From: Candidatus Rokuibacteriota bacterium
GTDB taxonomy: Bacteria; Methylomirabilota; Methylomirabilia; Rokubacteriales; CSP1-6
Reading direction: 5' to 3'
Assembly (NCBI GenBank): GCA_016184365.1
Contig: JACPCW010000103.1
Coordinates: forward strand, 39,046 to 76,755
DNA: 37,710 nucleotides
How positions within the stretch are numbered: the first letter of the stretch is position 1; every line of letters begins with the position of its first letter. A model generated the notes under the pieces. It ran no database searches. It was given only the letters and a program-made list of their open reading frames with translations, and had not been told where the DNA came from. Positions 26,265-34,654 of this stretch are shown one piece after another. The position numbers were made by a program, and so were the translations under genes.

Positions 26265-27793
26265 GGGAGCGGCAACCGTGCGAGGAGCGGCACCGTCGCG
26301 GTGTCGACGAGACCGATCGCGATGCCCGGCACCATGCCGAAGAACACGATGATGATCGTGAGCGCCACGACCGCGACCCACTCGGGACCGCGCGCGTCCT
26401 CCAGGTGGTGGAAGTGCGGCGACGGCGGACCCCAGAAGATCTGCTTCACGACGCGCAGCACGTAGATGGCCGTGAGGAACGTGCCGACCACGGCGGGGAT
26501 CAGCCACCACCGATGGTCGGAGCGCCAGGCGCCCATGAACGTCAGGATCTCGGCGACGAATCCGGACGTCGCCGGCAGCCCGAGCGACGAGAGGCCGCCG
26601 ATCGTGAACGCGGTCGCGATGCCGGGCATCACGCGGCCGAAGCCGCCCATTTTCGGGATGTCGCGCGAGTGCGTCTTCTCATAGACGAGGCCCACGAGCG
26701 CGAAGAAGAGGCCGGTCATCACGCCGTGCGCGAACATCTGGAAGACGGAGCCGTTCAGCCCGGCCTCGGTGAGCGTCGCGGCGCCGAGCATCACGAGCCC
26801 CATGTGCGACACCGACGAGTACGCGATGACGTACTTGAGGTCCGTCTGCGCCATCGCGGACAGCGCGCCGTACACGACGTTGATGCACGCGATCGTGCCG
26901 ACGAGCCACGCGAGGTCGACGGCGCCCTCGGGCAAGAGGCCCATGCCGACGCGCACGACGCCGTACGCGCCGAGCTTCATGAGCACGCCCGCGTGCAGCA
27001 TCGACACCGCCGTCGGCGCCGAGGCGTGGCCGTCGGGCGACCACGTGTGCAGCGGCCAGATGCCGGCGAGGATGCCGAAGCCGACGTAGAACACGAAGAA
27101 CACCCAGCGCTGGACGCCCGGCTCGAAGCTCGTCGCTTCGAACGCGAGGAACGAGAACGACGACTGCCCGGCCTCGACCCAGAGCGCGAAGATGCCGACG
27201 AGGATGAAGGCGGACCCGAAGAGCAGATAGAGGGTCAGCTTCATCGCCGCGTATTCCTTCGTGCCCACGCCGGTCTCGCGAAACGCCCACGCGAAGATGC
27301 CGCGCGGCCGCACCTCGCCCGTCGAGCCCCAGATGCCGATCAGGAGATACATCGGCAGCACGGCGAGCTCGTAGAAGAGGAAGAGCACGAAGAGGTCGAG
27401 CGAGCAGAACACGCCGTAGACGCCGGTCACCAGCGCGAGCAGGAGCGCGTAGAACTCCTGGCTCCGCACCTGCACCGTCCAGGACGCGAAGACGCCCGCC
27501 GTGATGATGATCGATGTCAGCAGCACCATCAGCAGGCTCATGCCGTCGACGCCGAGCTCGTAGTTGATGCCGAGCGGCGGCACCAGGGCGAACTTCTCGT
27601 AGAACTGGAAGCCGGCGGCCTCGGAGTCGTAGGCGACGTAGGCGACGACCGAGAGCACCGTCGAGACCCCCGTCGTCGCCAGCGAGATCAGGCGAACCGC
27701 GAGCGGGCGGTGGCGCGCCGTGAACATGACCAGCAGCGCGCCGATGAACGGCATCCACGTGATGAGGCTGAGGATCGGGAGCGTGTAGGTCAT
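26261..27793 (-). CDS. nuoM: NADH-quinone oxidoreductase subunit M (TM7 Lys replaced by Leu)
   Basis: An antiporter-like membrane subunit, 510 residues, ATG at 27791-27793. The TM5 Glu is kept (FLFYELAVLPMYLLIG). The usual TM7 motif VKxPxxPxHxWLPDAH reads GILAGIWPLHTWSPDGH, so the proton-channel Lys (E. coli NuoM K234) is Leu242, codon 27068-27070. The TM8-region Lys (GVLMKLGAYG) and the remaining core (KYVIAYSSVSHMGLVMLG) are present. NuoL and NuoN in the same operon keep their Lys. A repeat lies between it and nuoL. Confidence 0.95.
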   Translation of the reverse strand: MTYTLPILSLITWMPFIGALLVMFTARHRPLAVRLISLATTGVSTVLSVVAYVAYDSEAAGFQFYEKFALVPPLGINYELGVDGMSLLMVLLTSIIITAGVFASWTVQVRSQEFYALLLALVTGVYGVFCSLDLFVLFLFYELAVLPMYLLIGIWGSTGEVRPRGIFAWAFRETGVGTKEYAAMKLTLYLLFGSAFILVGIFALWVEAGQSSFSFLAFEATSFEPGVQRWVFFVFYVGFGILAGIWPLHTWSPDGHASAPTAVSMLHAGVLMKLGAYGVVRVGMGLLPEGAVDLAWLVGTIACINVVYGALSAMAQTDLKYVIAYSSVSHMGLVMLGAATLTEAGLNGSVFQMFAHGVMTGLFFALVGLVYEKTHSRDIPKMGGFGRVMPGIATAFTIGGLSSLGLPATSGFVAEILTFMGAWRSDHRWWLIPAVVGTFLTAIYVLRVVKQIFWGPPSPHFHHLEDARGPEWVAVVALTIIIVFFGMVPGIAIGLVDTATVPLLARLPLP

Positions 27794-27799
27794 CGATCG

Positions 27800-27875
27800 T
27801 GCTGGGGGCCCCGACATGGCCCCCAGACCCCCACCGCTCGGCGGCCGCCGGCGAAGCCGTCGCCCGCCTCGAATG
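27800..27875 (+). repeat. Dual-hairpin intergenic repeat, copy 6 (type A), nuoL/nuoM
   Basis: Hairpin 1 is CTGGGGGCC/GGCCCCCAG with loop CCGACAT (27802-27826). A CCCCCACCGCTCG linker follows. Hairpin 2 has outer arms GGCGG/CCGCC and core CGGC-GAA-GCCG. The base pair at the foot of hairpin 1 differs from other copies on both sides at once. Confidence 0.88.
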
Positions 27876-27890
27876 CGCGCTGCGTGTCGC

Positions 27891-29720
27891 TCACTGCGCC
27901 CACCAGTGGAACCACACGACGACGAGGAGCACGCCGAACGCGACGCCGTAGAGGTAATCCTGCGCGCGGCCCGTCTGGATCCGCCGCAGTCCGTCGCCGC
28001 CGCGGAGGGTCCACGCGGACAGCACGTTCAGGATGCCGTCGACGAAGTACCGGTCGATCCAGCCGATCAGCCCCGAGAACCCGAGGATGAACGCCTGGTA
28101 GAGACCGCCGTACAGCGCGTCGAGCCCGTACCGTCGGCGCGCCATGAAGTCGATCGGACGCAGCGCGCGCGACAGCGCGGCGGGCTCGATGGCGCCTCGC
28201 TGGTACATCGCCCACGCGAGCGCGATCCCTGACAGCGCGAGGACCACGGAGAACGGCGCGAGCCAGCCCGGCGCCGGGTGCGCGTCGTCACCGTGGCCGC
28301 CGATGGCATAGCGAAGACCGATGGCGACCGTCAGGATCGCGAGGATCCACAGCGGCCCGCGCATGAGCCAGGGCGCGTCGTGCGGGTGCCCGGCGGCGTG
28401 CGCGCGACCGAAGAACACCAGGAACACGGCCCGGAACATGTAGAACGCGGTCAGGAACGCGGTGAGCGCGAGGATGACGAAGAGCGTGGTGGCGCCGTGC
28501 TGCCACACGCCGGCGAGGATCGCTTCCTTCGAAAAGAATCCGGCGAGCGGGGGCACGCCGGCGAGCGCGAGCGTCCCGACGATGAAGACGATCGCCGTCT
28601 GCGGCATCGCGCGTCCGAGGCCGCCCATCCGGAACATGTCGTTCGTGCCGACCGCGTGAATCACCGCGCCCGCGCCGAGGAAGAGCAGCGCCTTGAACAC
28701 GCCGTGCGTCAGCAGATGGAAGAACCCGGCGGCGGCGGCGGCGAGCCCCGCGGCCGTCATCATGTAGCCGAGCTGCGAGACGGTCGAGTACGCGAGCACG
28801 CGCTTGATGTCGGTCTCGACGCACGCCATGGACGCCGCGAGCAGCGCGGTGAAGGCGCCGACGGCGGCGATGATGCCCATGACGTCCGGCGCCAGCAGGA
28901 ACAGGGGCTGCGCGCGCGTGACGAGGAAGACGCCCGCGGTGACCATCGTCGCGGCGTGGATCAGCGCCGACACCGGCGTCGGACCTTCCATCGCGTCCGG
29001 CAGCCACACGTGCAGGGGGAACTGCGCCGACTTCCCGACCGCGCCGAGGTAGATGAGGAAGAGCGTCAGCGTGAGGCCCTCGGCCGGGATCTGGTTCTCG
29101 CGCGCCATCGCGAAGAGCGTGGTGAAGTCGAACGTGCCGGTGGTGCCCCACAGCATCACGATGCCGACGACGAACCCGACGTCGCCGAGCTTCGTGACCC
29201 AGAACGCCTTGACGGCGGCGCGCGCGGCGGCCGGCCGGTCGTACCAGTAGCCGATGAGCAGATACGAGCAGAGGCCGACGAGCTCCCAGAAGATGAACAT
29301 CTGCAGAAACGTCGGCGACAGCACGAGCCCGAGCATCGAGAACGCGAACAGCGAGTGGTACGCGTAGTAACGGCCGAGGCCGCGGGCCGGCTCGTCGTGC
29401 AGGTAATCGAGCGAGTAGACCTGCACGAGCAGGCTCACGAGCGTGATCAGCGCCAGCATCGCCGCCGACAGCGGATCGACGAGAATGCCGACCGTCGCCA
29501 TCGGTCCGCCGTCGGCAGGAATCCACTCCCACCGCGACTCCGTCCGGAAGCCCTGCGTCCACACGCCGAGCGCGCCGAGGAACGCGCCCGCGATCGCGAG
29601 AATCGAGATGACACCGGCGCCGCGCCCGGTCCGGCGCAGCGGCGGTACCACCGCGAGGAGCAGGAACGACGCGAACGGCAGGCCGAGGACGAGGAGCGGG
29701 AGCCAGACGAGAATGCGCAT
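27891..29720 (-). CDS. nuoL: NADH-quinone oxidoreductase subunit L
   Basis: The distal antiporter-like subunit with the long lateral helix, 609 residues. ATG at 29718-29720; the longer upstream frame is translated repeat. Motifs: FIFWELVGLCSYLLIGYWYDRP (TM5 Glu), KAFWVTKLGDVGF, VGKSAQFPLHVWLPDAMEGPTPVSALIHAATMV (TM7 Lys, TM8 His region; first part is VGKSAQFPLHVWLPDAMEGP). HLLTHGVFKALLFLGAG follows. The C-terminal helix region after 490 is normal in length. Confidence 0.96.
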   Translation of the reverse strand: MRILVWLPLLVLGLPFASFLLLAVVPPLRRTGRGAGVISILAIAGAFLGALGVWTQGFRTESRWEWIPADGGPMATVGILVDPLSAAMLALITLVSLLVQVYSLDYLHDEPARGLGRYYAYHSLFAFSMLGLVLSPTFLQMFIFWELVGLCSYLLIGYWYDRPAAARAAVKAFWVTKLGDVGFVVGIVMLWGTTGTFDFTTLFAMARENQIPAEGLTLTLFLIYLGAVGKSAQFPLHVWLPDAMEGPTPVSALIHAATMVTAGVFLVTRAQPLFLLAPDVMGIIAAVGAFTALLAASMACVETDIKRVLAYSTVSQLGYMMTAAGLAAAAAGFFHLLTHGVFKALLFLGAGAVIHAVGTNDMFRMGGLGRAMPQTAIVFIVGTLALAGVPPLAGFFSKEAILAGVWQHGATTLFVILALTAFLTAFYMFRAVFLVFFGRAHAAGHPHDAPWLMRGPLWILAILTVAIGLRYAIGGHGDDAHPAPGWLAPFSVVLALSGIALAWAMYQRGAIEPAALSRALRPIDFMARRRYGLDALYGGLYQAFILGFSGLIGWIDRYFVDGILNVLSAWTLRGGDGLRRIQTGRAQDYLYGVAFGVLLVVVWFHWWAQ

Positions 29721-29721
29721 G

Positions 29722-29750
29722 CTCAGCCCCGCAGCAGGTCGAGGCGATCG
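29722..29750. repeat. 29-bp direct repeat, left copy (duplicated nuoK end)
   Basis: Matches 29903-29931 at 28 of 29 bases. On the minus strand it carries the last codons and stop of nuoK as they would have stood directly before nuoL. Confidence 0.9.
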
Positions 29751-29760
29751 ATCAATTGAC

Positions 29761-29857
29761 GGCGGGGGGAGCGAGCGCCGCTCCCCCCAGCACCCCCCAC
29801 CGTCAACACGAGTGCCCATGATCGCCGAGTTGCGCCGGCAAAGCCGGCGCTCGAACC
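29761..29857 (+). repeat. Dual-hairpin intergenic repeat, copy 4 (type B), nuoK/nuoL
   Basis: Hairpin 1 is GGGGGGAGCG/CGCTCCCCCC with loop AGCGC (29764-29788). Hairpin 2 is GCGCCGGC-AAA-GCCGGCGC (29832-29850), followed by TCGAACC. The whole 29751-29902 insert lies between two copies of a 29-bp direct repeat. Confidence 0.88.
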
Positions 29858-29902
29858 GCGCCGCCGCCGACTCTCCGTGGTCGTCATCGCCATGGGCACC
29901 GC

Positions 29903-29931
29903 CTCAACCCCGCAGCAGGTCGAGGCGATCG
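29903..29931. repeat. 29-bp direct repeat, right copy (true nuoK end)
   Basis: Contains the nuoK stop codon and its last nine codons. It pairs with 29722-29750 to bracket the inserted repeat element. Confidence 0.9.
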
Positions 29932-30203
29932 GCCTCGACCGTCTTCCGCACGCGGAAGATGACGATGACGATGGCGAGCCCGAGCGCGACTTCCGCCACC
30001 GTGATCGAGATGGTGAACAGCGAGAACACGAGGCCGCCGAGATCGCCGGTGAAGCGCGAGAACGCGACGAGGTTGATGTTGACGGCGTTCAGCATCAGCT
30101 CGATCCCGAGCAGGATGCCGATCGCGTTGCGCCGCGTCAGGACGCCGAAGAGCCCGATCGCGAAGACAAGGGCCGAGAGCGTGAGGTAGGCGTGCAGGCC
30201 CAT
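29904..30203 (-). CDS. nuoK: NADH-quinone oxidoreductase subunit K
   Basis: A three-helix membrane subunit, 99 residues. The two conserved membrane glutamates are E35 (GIELMLNAVN) and E71 (ITVAEVALGLAI). ATG at 30201-30203, six bases after the nuoJ stop. The last nine codons are duplicated near the nuoL start (29722-29750) on the other side of a repeat insertion. Confidence 0.97.
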   Translation of the reverse strand: MGLHAYLTLSALVFAIGLFGVLTRRNAIGILLGIELMLNAVNINLVAFSRFTGDLGGLVFSLFTISITVAEVALGLAIVIVIFRVRKTVEADRLDLLRG

Positions 30204-30209
30204 GTCGTC

Positions 30210-30704
30210 CTAATCCTCGGCGCGCGCGAAGTACACCGCGCCGAGCAGCGCGGCGACGAGCAGCAGGCCCAGGAGCTCGAGCGGCACCGCGAACGGCCCG
30301 ACCAGCGCTTTGCCGATCGCGACGGTCTGCTCGGCCACCGCGGTCGCCGGCGGCGTCATCGCCGGCGCCTGGACGAGGAACCCGATCACCGCGACGAGGA
30401 CGGCGGCGGCGACGATCGCGCCGTTCACGATGTCGCGGCTCGTCTGCGCGATGCGCTCACCGACGAGGCGCTCGGTCAGCATGATCGCGAAGACCACGAT
30501 CGTGACGACGCCGCCGGCGTAGAGCAGCAGCTGGACGGCGAAGAGGAACGGCGACGCGAGCAACAGGAAGATGCCGGCCGTCGAGACGAGCGCCGCGGCC
30601 AGATAGAGGACGGCGTGGAACAGGTTCTTCGTCAGCACGACGGCGAGGCTCGACGCCAGCAGCACGACCGCCACCACCGCGAACCCCACGGTCTCGACGA
30701 TCAC
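30210..30704 (-). CDS. nuoJ: NADH-quinone oxidoreductase subunit J
   Basis: A membrane subunit with five predicted helices, 164 residues. GTG at 30702-30704 overlaps the nuoI stop (GTGA). The family motif LLYAGGVVTIVVFAIMLT (broken pi-bulge helix region) is present. The longer upstream frame is shadow of nuoI. Ends FARAED. Confidence 0.95.
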   Translation of the reverse strand: MIVETVGFAVVAVVLLASSLAVVLTKNLFHAVLYLAAALVSTAGIFLLLASPFLFAVQLLLYAGGVVTIVVFAIMLTERLVGERIAQTSRDIVNGAIVAAAVLVAVIGFLVQAPAMTPPATAVAEQTVAIGKALVGPFAVPLELLGLLLVAALLGAVYFARAED

Positions 30705-31279
30705 GCGCCCGTCTCCTTCGCGTCCCCTTTTGCGGCCGGTTCCTTGGCGCCGTCCGCCCGCGCGGCTTTCGGCGGCGCCTGCATGTCGCGCAGCTTGTTG
30801 CCGGTCGCCCAGGACGGCGTGTGCTCGAGACCGAGCGCGTGCAGCCGGTCCTTGTCGAGCAGCATCGTGCGCCGGTCGGCCGTCGCGAGCTCGAAGGTCT
30901 TCAGCATGATGATCGCGTCGGTCGGGCACACCTGCACACAGAGCTCGCAGAACTCGCAGGCGTAGAGCTCGAGCGTGAACGTCTTGGCCCAGTTCCGCTC
31001 CTTCGCCTTGAGCATCTCGACCTTGATGACCTGCGGCGGACAGATCAACTCGCAGAGCCGGCAGCCGATGCAGTTCTCCTCGCCGGTCTCCGTGTCGTAC
31101 GTGAGCGCGAGGATGCCGCGGAAGCGGTCCGGATAGACGCGCCGCACGTCCGGATACATGACCGTGACCGGCCGGCGCCAGAGGTTGCGGAACGTCACGC
31201 CCATCGCGCGCGACACCGCGCGCACGAGCTGCGCCGTCTCCGTCCAGAAGCCCTTCGGCGCGGTGCCGTCATGCGCCAT
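30701..31279 (-). CDS. nuoI: NADH-quinone oxidoreductase subunit I
   Basis: The ferredoxin-like subunit carrying clusters N6a and N6b, 192 residues. Two motifs are seen: CIGCRLCELICP and CEFCELCVQVCP, each with C-x2-C-x2-C-x3-CP. ATG at 31277-31279 overlaps the end of nuoH by 11 bases. The C-terminal ~25 residues are an Ala/Lys-rich tail. In a complex without NuoEFG this subunit is the likely electron entry area, for example from ferredoxin (inference). Confidence 0.96.
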   Translation of the reverse strand: MAHDGTAPKGFWTETAQLVRAVSRAMGVTFRNLWRRPVTVMYPDVRRVYPDRFRGILALTYDTETGEENCIGCRLCELICPPQVIKVEMLKAKERNWAKTFTLELYACEFCELCVQVCPTDAIIMLKTFELATADRRTMLLDKDRLHALGLEHTPSWATGNKLRDMQAPPKAARADGAKEPAAKGDAKETGA

Positions 31280-32264
31280 GGCCGGCTCCGAACGCGACGA
31301 CGAAGGCCGACGCCATCAGCAGCAGCAGCGAGAGCGGCAGCAGGAGCTTCCACGAGATCGCGAGGATCTGGTCCACGCGAATTCGCACGAAGCTCCAGCG
31401 GACCCACGTGACGAGCAGGAACACGACGAGCGCCTTCAGCAGGAACCACACGGGGCCGAGCCACGCCGGGCCCGGGCCGAGCCACCCACCGAGGAAGAGC
31501 AGCGCGCCGAGGAACGACGTGCCCAGCATGTGGGCGTACTCGGCGAGCTGGATCAGCGCGAACTTCATCCCGCTGTATTCCACGCGGAAGCCGGCGACGA
31601 GCTCGGATTCCGCCTCGAGGATGTCGAACGGCACGCGGTTCTCGGCCGCGAGCGTCGCGACGATGAAGGCGATGAACGCGAGCTGGCCGATGACCGGATA
31701 GAAGAGGAACCAGCCGAGCAGCCCGGCCTGCGCGCCGACGATCGCGGACATCTGCATCGAGCCGGCGAGCACGACGGGGACGAGCGCGGCGAAGATGAAC
31801 GGCAGATCGTACGAGATGATCTGGTTCACGGCGCGCATCGCGGACAGCAGGGCGTACTTGTTGTTCGAGCCCCACCCGCCCATGAAGAGACCGACGATCT
31901 CGAGCGCCGACACCGCCAGGAAGAACAGCACGCCGATGTTGAGGTCGGCGACGCCCAGGCCCGGCGCGAACGGGATCGTCGCGAAGATGAGCAGGCACGG
32001 CACGAGGAAGACGATCGGCGCCAGGTTGTAGACCCAGCGATCCGCCGCGTCCGGCACGACGTCTTCCTTCATCATGAGCTTGAGCGCGTCCGCGATCGGC
32101 TGCAGCCACCCGTGCGGCCAGCCGACGTAATACGGTCCGATGCGCGACTGCATCCGCGCGGCGAACTTGCGCTCGAGCAGCGTCACGTAGGCGACGACGA
32201 CGAGGATCGCGTTCAGGACGATGAACGCCATGAGCGCCTGGAACGCGATCGGCGGCAGGGTCAC
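31269..32264 (-). CDS. nuoH: NADH-quinone oxidoreductase subunit H
   Basis: The membrane subunit that forms the quinone channel, 331 residues, eight helices. GTG at 32262-32264 follows a GAGGTGA ribosome-binding sequence. MQSRIGPYYVGW, MKEDVVP, NKYALLSAMRAVNQIISYD and the acidic loop ENRVPFDILEAESELVAGFRVEYSG are all present. The start region resembles the end of nuoD (CGAGGTGATCCGGTGA against CGAGGTTGATCGGTGA), which suggests the upstream repeat entered a nuoD-nuoH GTGA overlap. Confidence 0.95.
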   Translation of the reverse strand: MTLPPIAFQALMAFIVLNAILVVVAYVTLLERKFAARMQSRIGPYYVGWPHGWLQPIADALKLMMKEDVVPDAADRWVYNLAPIVFLVPCLLIFATIPFAPGLGVADLNIGVLFFLAVSALEIVGLFMGGWGSNNKYALLSAMRAVNQIISYDLPFIFAALVPVVLAGSMQMSAIVGAQAGLLGWFLFYPVIGQLAFIAFIVATLAAENRVPFDILEAESELVAGFRVEYSGMKFALIQLAEYAHMLGTSFLGALLFLGGWLGPGPAWLGPVWFLLKALVVFLLVTWVRWSFVRIRVDQILAISWKLLLPLSLLLLMASAFVVAFGAGHGA

Positions 32265-32275
32265 CGGATCACCTC

Positions 32276-32348
32276 GTGGGGGGCCCCGAAATGGCCCCCC
32301 ACACCCCCCGACGCTCGCAGCGCCCCGGGGAACCCGTGGCGCCGCTCG
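32276..32348 (+). repeat. Dual-hairpin intergenic repeat, copy 7 (type A), nuoD/nuoH
   Basis: Hairpin 1 is GTGGGGGGCC/GGCCCCCCAC with loop CCGAAAT (32276-32302). Hairpin 2 is GCGCC/GGCGC, a C-T mismatch, then CGGG-GAA-CCCG (32320-32342). Compared with other copies the core CGGC/GCCG has changed to CGGG/CCCG, a compensated change. Confidence 0.88.
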
Positions 32349-32367
32349 GGGGCGCGGGTGCGGCAAC

Positions 32368-33525
32368 TCACCGATCAACCTCGCCGAAGACCGGATCGAT
32401 CGAGCCCATGATCGCGACGACGTCGGCCACCTTGCAGCCCGGCAGGATGTGCGGCAGGACGGCGAGGTTCGAGAAGGAGGCGCCGCGCCACTTCATGCGA
32501 TACGGCTTCGGACTGCCGTCCGCGACGATGTAGCACCCGACCTCACCCCGCGCGCCCTCGACGCGCGAGTAGCCTTCGCCCTTCGGCACGCGCACCTGCC
32601 CGACGGACTTCACGCCCGGTCGCGACGAGATCGGGCCGTCCGGCAATCCGGCGAGCGCGTCGCGCACGATCTTGATCGACTCGCGGAACTCGACCATCCG
32701 CACCCGATAGCGCGCGAAGCAGTCGCCGGCCGTCTCGACGGGGATACGGAACTCGAAGTCCTCGTAGGACGAGTACGGCTCCGCCTTGCGGAGATCCCAC
32801 TGCAGGCCGGAGCCGCGCGCGAGGGGGCCGGAGACGCCGACCTCCTGCGCCAGCGTCTGGCTGATCGTGCCGACGCCCTGCGTGCGGACGAGGAAGAACG
32901 CGTTGTCTTCGAGCATCGCCTCGTACTCGTGGAGCCGCTGCTCGATGTGGTCGAGCGTCGCGCGCACCTTCGCGTCCCATCCCGGCGGGATGTCGTACCG
33001 CGTCCCGCCGACCTGGTGGAAGCCGTAGAGCAGGCGCGCGCCGGTGAGCGACTCGAACAGGTCGAGCACGTCCTCACGCTCGCGGATCGTGTAGAGGAAG
33101 ACGGTGGCGCCGCCGCCGAGCGCGCCGCCCATGTCCATGCACCACGTGCCGAGCCAGAGGCAGTGGGACGCGATGCGCTGCAGCTCCGCCGCGATCACGC
33201 GCAGGTACCGCGCGCGCTTCGGCACCTCGAACTTCGCGATCTTCTCGACGGCCAGCACGTACGCGAGCTCCGACGTCATCGCGGCGACGTAGTCGGTCTT
33301 CGACGCGATCGTCGGGTACTGCACGTAGGTCAGCGTCTCGCCGAGCTTCTCGTGGCAGCGGTGGAGATAGCCGATGACGGCGTCGACGGCCACGACGGTC
33401 TCGCCCTCGAGCGTGAGGATGGCGCGGAACACGCCGTGGGAGGACGGGTGCTGGGGCCCCATGTTCATCATGAGGCGCTCGCCGCCGCCGTATCCGACTT
33501 CGACCGTGGTGCGCGCTACGGCCAT
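32368..33525 (-). CDS. nuoD: NADH-quinone oxidoreductase subunit D (right copy)
   Basis: 385 residues, ATG at 33523-33525. NMGPQHPSSHGVFR is the quinone-site signature, and it ends in IMGSIDPVFGEVDR. It lacks the ~60-residue insertion of the left NuoD, and its overall sequence differs greatly from the left copy. It follows the NIPSNAP gene with a 19-base gap, not nuoC, so the usual nuoC-nuoD neighbourhood is broken. Confidence 0.96.
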   Translation of the reverse strand: MAVARTTVEVGYGGGERLMMNMGPQHPSSHGVFRAILTLEGETVVAVDAVIGYLHRCHEKLGETLTYVQYPTIASKTDYVAAMTSELAYVLAVEKIAKFEVPKRARYLRVIAAELQRIASHCLWLGTWCMDMGGALGGGATVFLYTIREREDVLDLFESLTGARLLYGFHQVGGTRYDIPPGWDAKVRATLDHIEQRLHEYEAMLEDNAFFLVRTQGVGTISQTLAQEVGVSGPLARGSGLQWDLRKAEPYSSYEDFEFRIPVETAGDCFARYRVRMVEFRESIKIVRDALAGLPDGPISSRPGVKSVGQVRVPKGEGYSRVEGARGEVGCYIVADGSPKPYRMKWRGASFSNLAVLPHILPGCKVADVVAIMGSIDPVFGEVDR

Positions 33526-33544
33526 GTCGTGAGCGTGTCCTGCG

Positions 33545-34183
33545 TCACTTCATCGGGGAATGAGGCGCAGGCATCAACACCGTGGCGTCCTGTTGCTGGA
33601 GCAGCGGGAGGGCGCGCGCGAGGAAGGCCTGCCACTCGGGATCGCCGAGCGCCTTCGCACGCGCCGCGGCGCGGTCGTTCAGGTCCTTGTAGACCCAGAG
33701 GTGCACGCCCTCGTTGAGCTGGGACACCTCCGTCTGCCAGTAGGCGACGTTCCGCGAATACTTCTCGCGCGCCGGCAGGATGTCGCGCGTGAGCGCGAGC
33801 CATTCGCCGAGCTTTCCGGGATACGCGCGGTACCAGCGGAGCTCGTAGACGTTGCCGCTGTCGGCCGGCGGCTTGAACGGCGTGACGGCCGAGAGGATCT
33901 TGTTCTGCTGCGTCTGGATCAGTGGCCGGATCCGCGCGACGTATTCCTTCGCCCACGCGTCGTTCTTCTGCAGCTCGAGGCGCAGGCGCTCGCGCTCGTT
34001 CAGATCGGCGTAGCTCCAGAGATGCACGTACTGGTTGAGCGTCCCGAACTCGGTCGTCCATCCGCCCTCGAACTTGCCGTAGTTGTCGCCGCGGATCTTC
34101 CGCCCGACCTCGGCCGAGAGCTTCAGGTACTCGCCGAGCTTCCCCGGGTGGAACGCGTACGTGCGCAGCTCGAAGATCGGCAT
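33545..34183 (-). CDS. Two-domain NIPSNAP-family protein inside the nuo operon
   Basis: 212 residues with ATG at 34181-34183 and a strong AAGGAG 5 bases upstream. It is made of two tandem ferredoxin-like NIPSNAP domains: MPIFELRTYAFHPGKLGEYL (1-20) opens the first (to about 103), and VYELRWYRAYPGKLGEWLAL opens the second (about 112-205). Each has a HLW motif (YVHLWSYADLNER, GVHLWVYKDLNDR). Neither signal peptide nor membrane helix is seen, so it is cytoplasmic. NIPSNAP proteins are known in mitochondria and bacteria but have no settled reaction. Position between nuoC and nuoD, same strand and with tight spacing, suggests work with this complex I, for example as an assembly or accessory factor (inference). 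Confidence 0.9.
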   Translation of the reverse strand: MPIFELRTYAFHPGKLGEYLKLSAEVGRKIRGDNYGKFEGGWTTEFGTLNQYVHLWSYADLNERERLRLELQKNDAWAKEYVARIRPLIQTQQNKILSAVTPFKPPADSGNVYELRWYRAYPGKLGEWLALTRDILPAREKYSRNVAYWQTEVSQLNEGVHLWVYKDLNDRAAARAKALGDPEWQAFLARALPLLQQQDATVLMPAPHSPMK

Positions 34184-34195
34184 GACGTCTCCTTC

Positions 34196-34654
34196 TTATC
34201 GGTAGGGCACGTGGCCGCTGTCGACGAAGTCCTTGCGGAGCGGCGGCCCCAGCTCCCAGTTGTCGCCGAGGAGGAGCCGGCGCAGGTCCGGGTGACCGTC
34301 GAAGGTCAGGCCGAACATGTCGAAGGCCTCGCGCTCCATCCAGTTCGCACCCGCCCAGACATCCACGAGCGTCGGGCACCGGAGCTCGCCGGCGCCGAGC
34401 TTCGTCCGCATCATCACCGCGACGCCCGTGGCGAGGTTCTCGACGCGGCAGATGACCTCGATCCCCTCGGCCTTCCAGTCGATGGCGCTGAGGAAGTTCA
34501 GGTAGAGGCAGCCGAGCGTCTCGCGCGCGAAGCGGCCGAAGTCCGGCCACTGCTCACGCGCCAGCGGGACGGTGACGAGACGGTCCTCGACGCGGGGCTC
34601 GATCCCAAACGTCTGCCGGATGAGGTCGGCGGCGGCCGCGGGAGCGAGGCTCAC
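34196..34654 (-). CDS. nuoC: NADH-quinone oxidoreductase subunit C (right copy)
   Basis: 152 residues. GTG at 34652-34654 overlaps the nuoB stop as GTGA. The signature [24 protein letters not shown] is present (core [18 protein letters not shown]), followed by PLRKDFV. It is shorter than and different from the left NuoC. Stop TAA at 34196-34198 is 12 bases from the NIPSNAP start. Confidence 0.95.
   Translation of the reverse strand: MSLAPAAAADLIRQTFGIEPRVEDRLVTVPLAREQWPDFGRFARETLGCLYLNFLSAIDWKAEGIEVICRVENLATGVAVMMRTKLGAGELRCPTLVDVWAGANWMEREAFDMFGLTFDGHPDLRRLLLGDNWELGPPLRKDFVDSGHVPYR

Noticed and set aside
26405-29759. Plus-strand frames of about 500 codons opposite nuoM and nuoL
   Set aside because: Highly charged Arg/Glu/His-rich translations are the complement of hydrophobic membrane protein codons.
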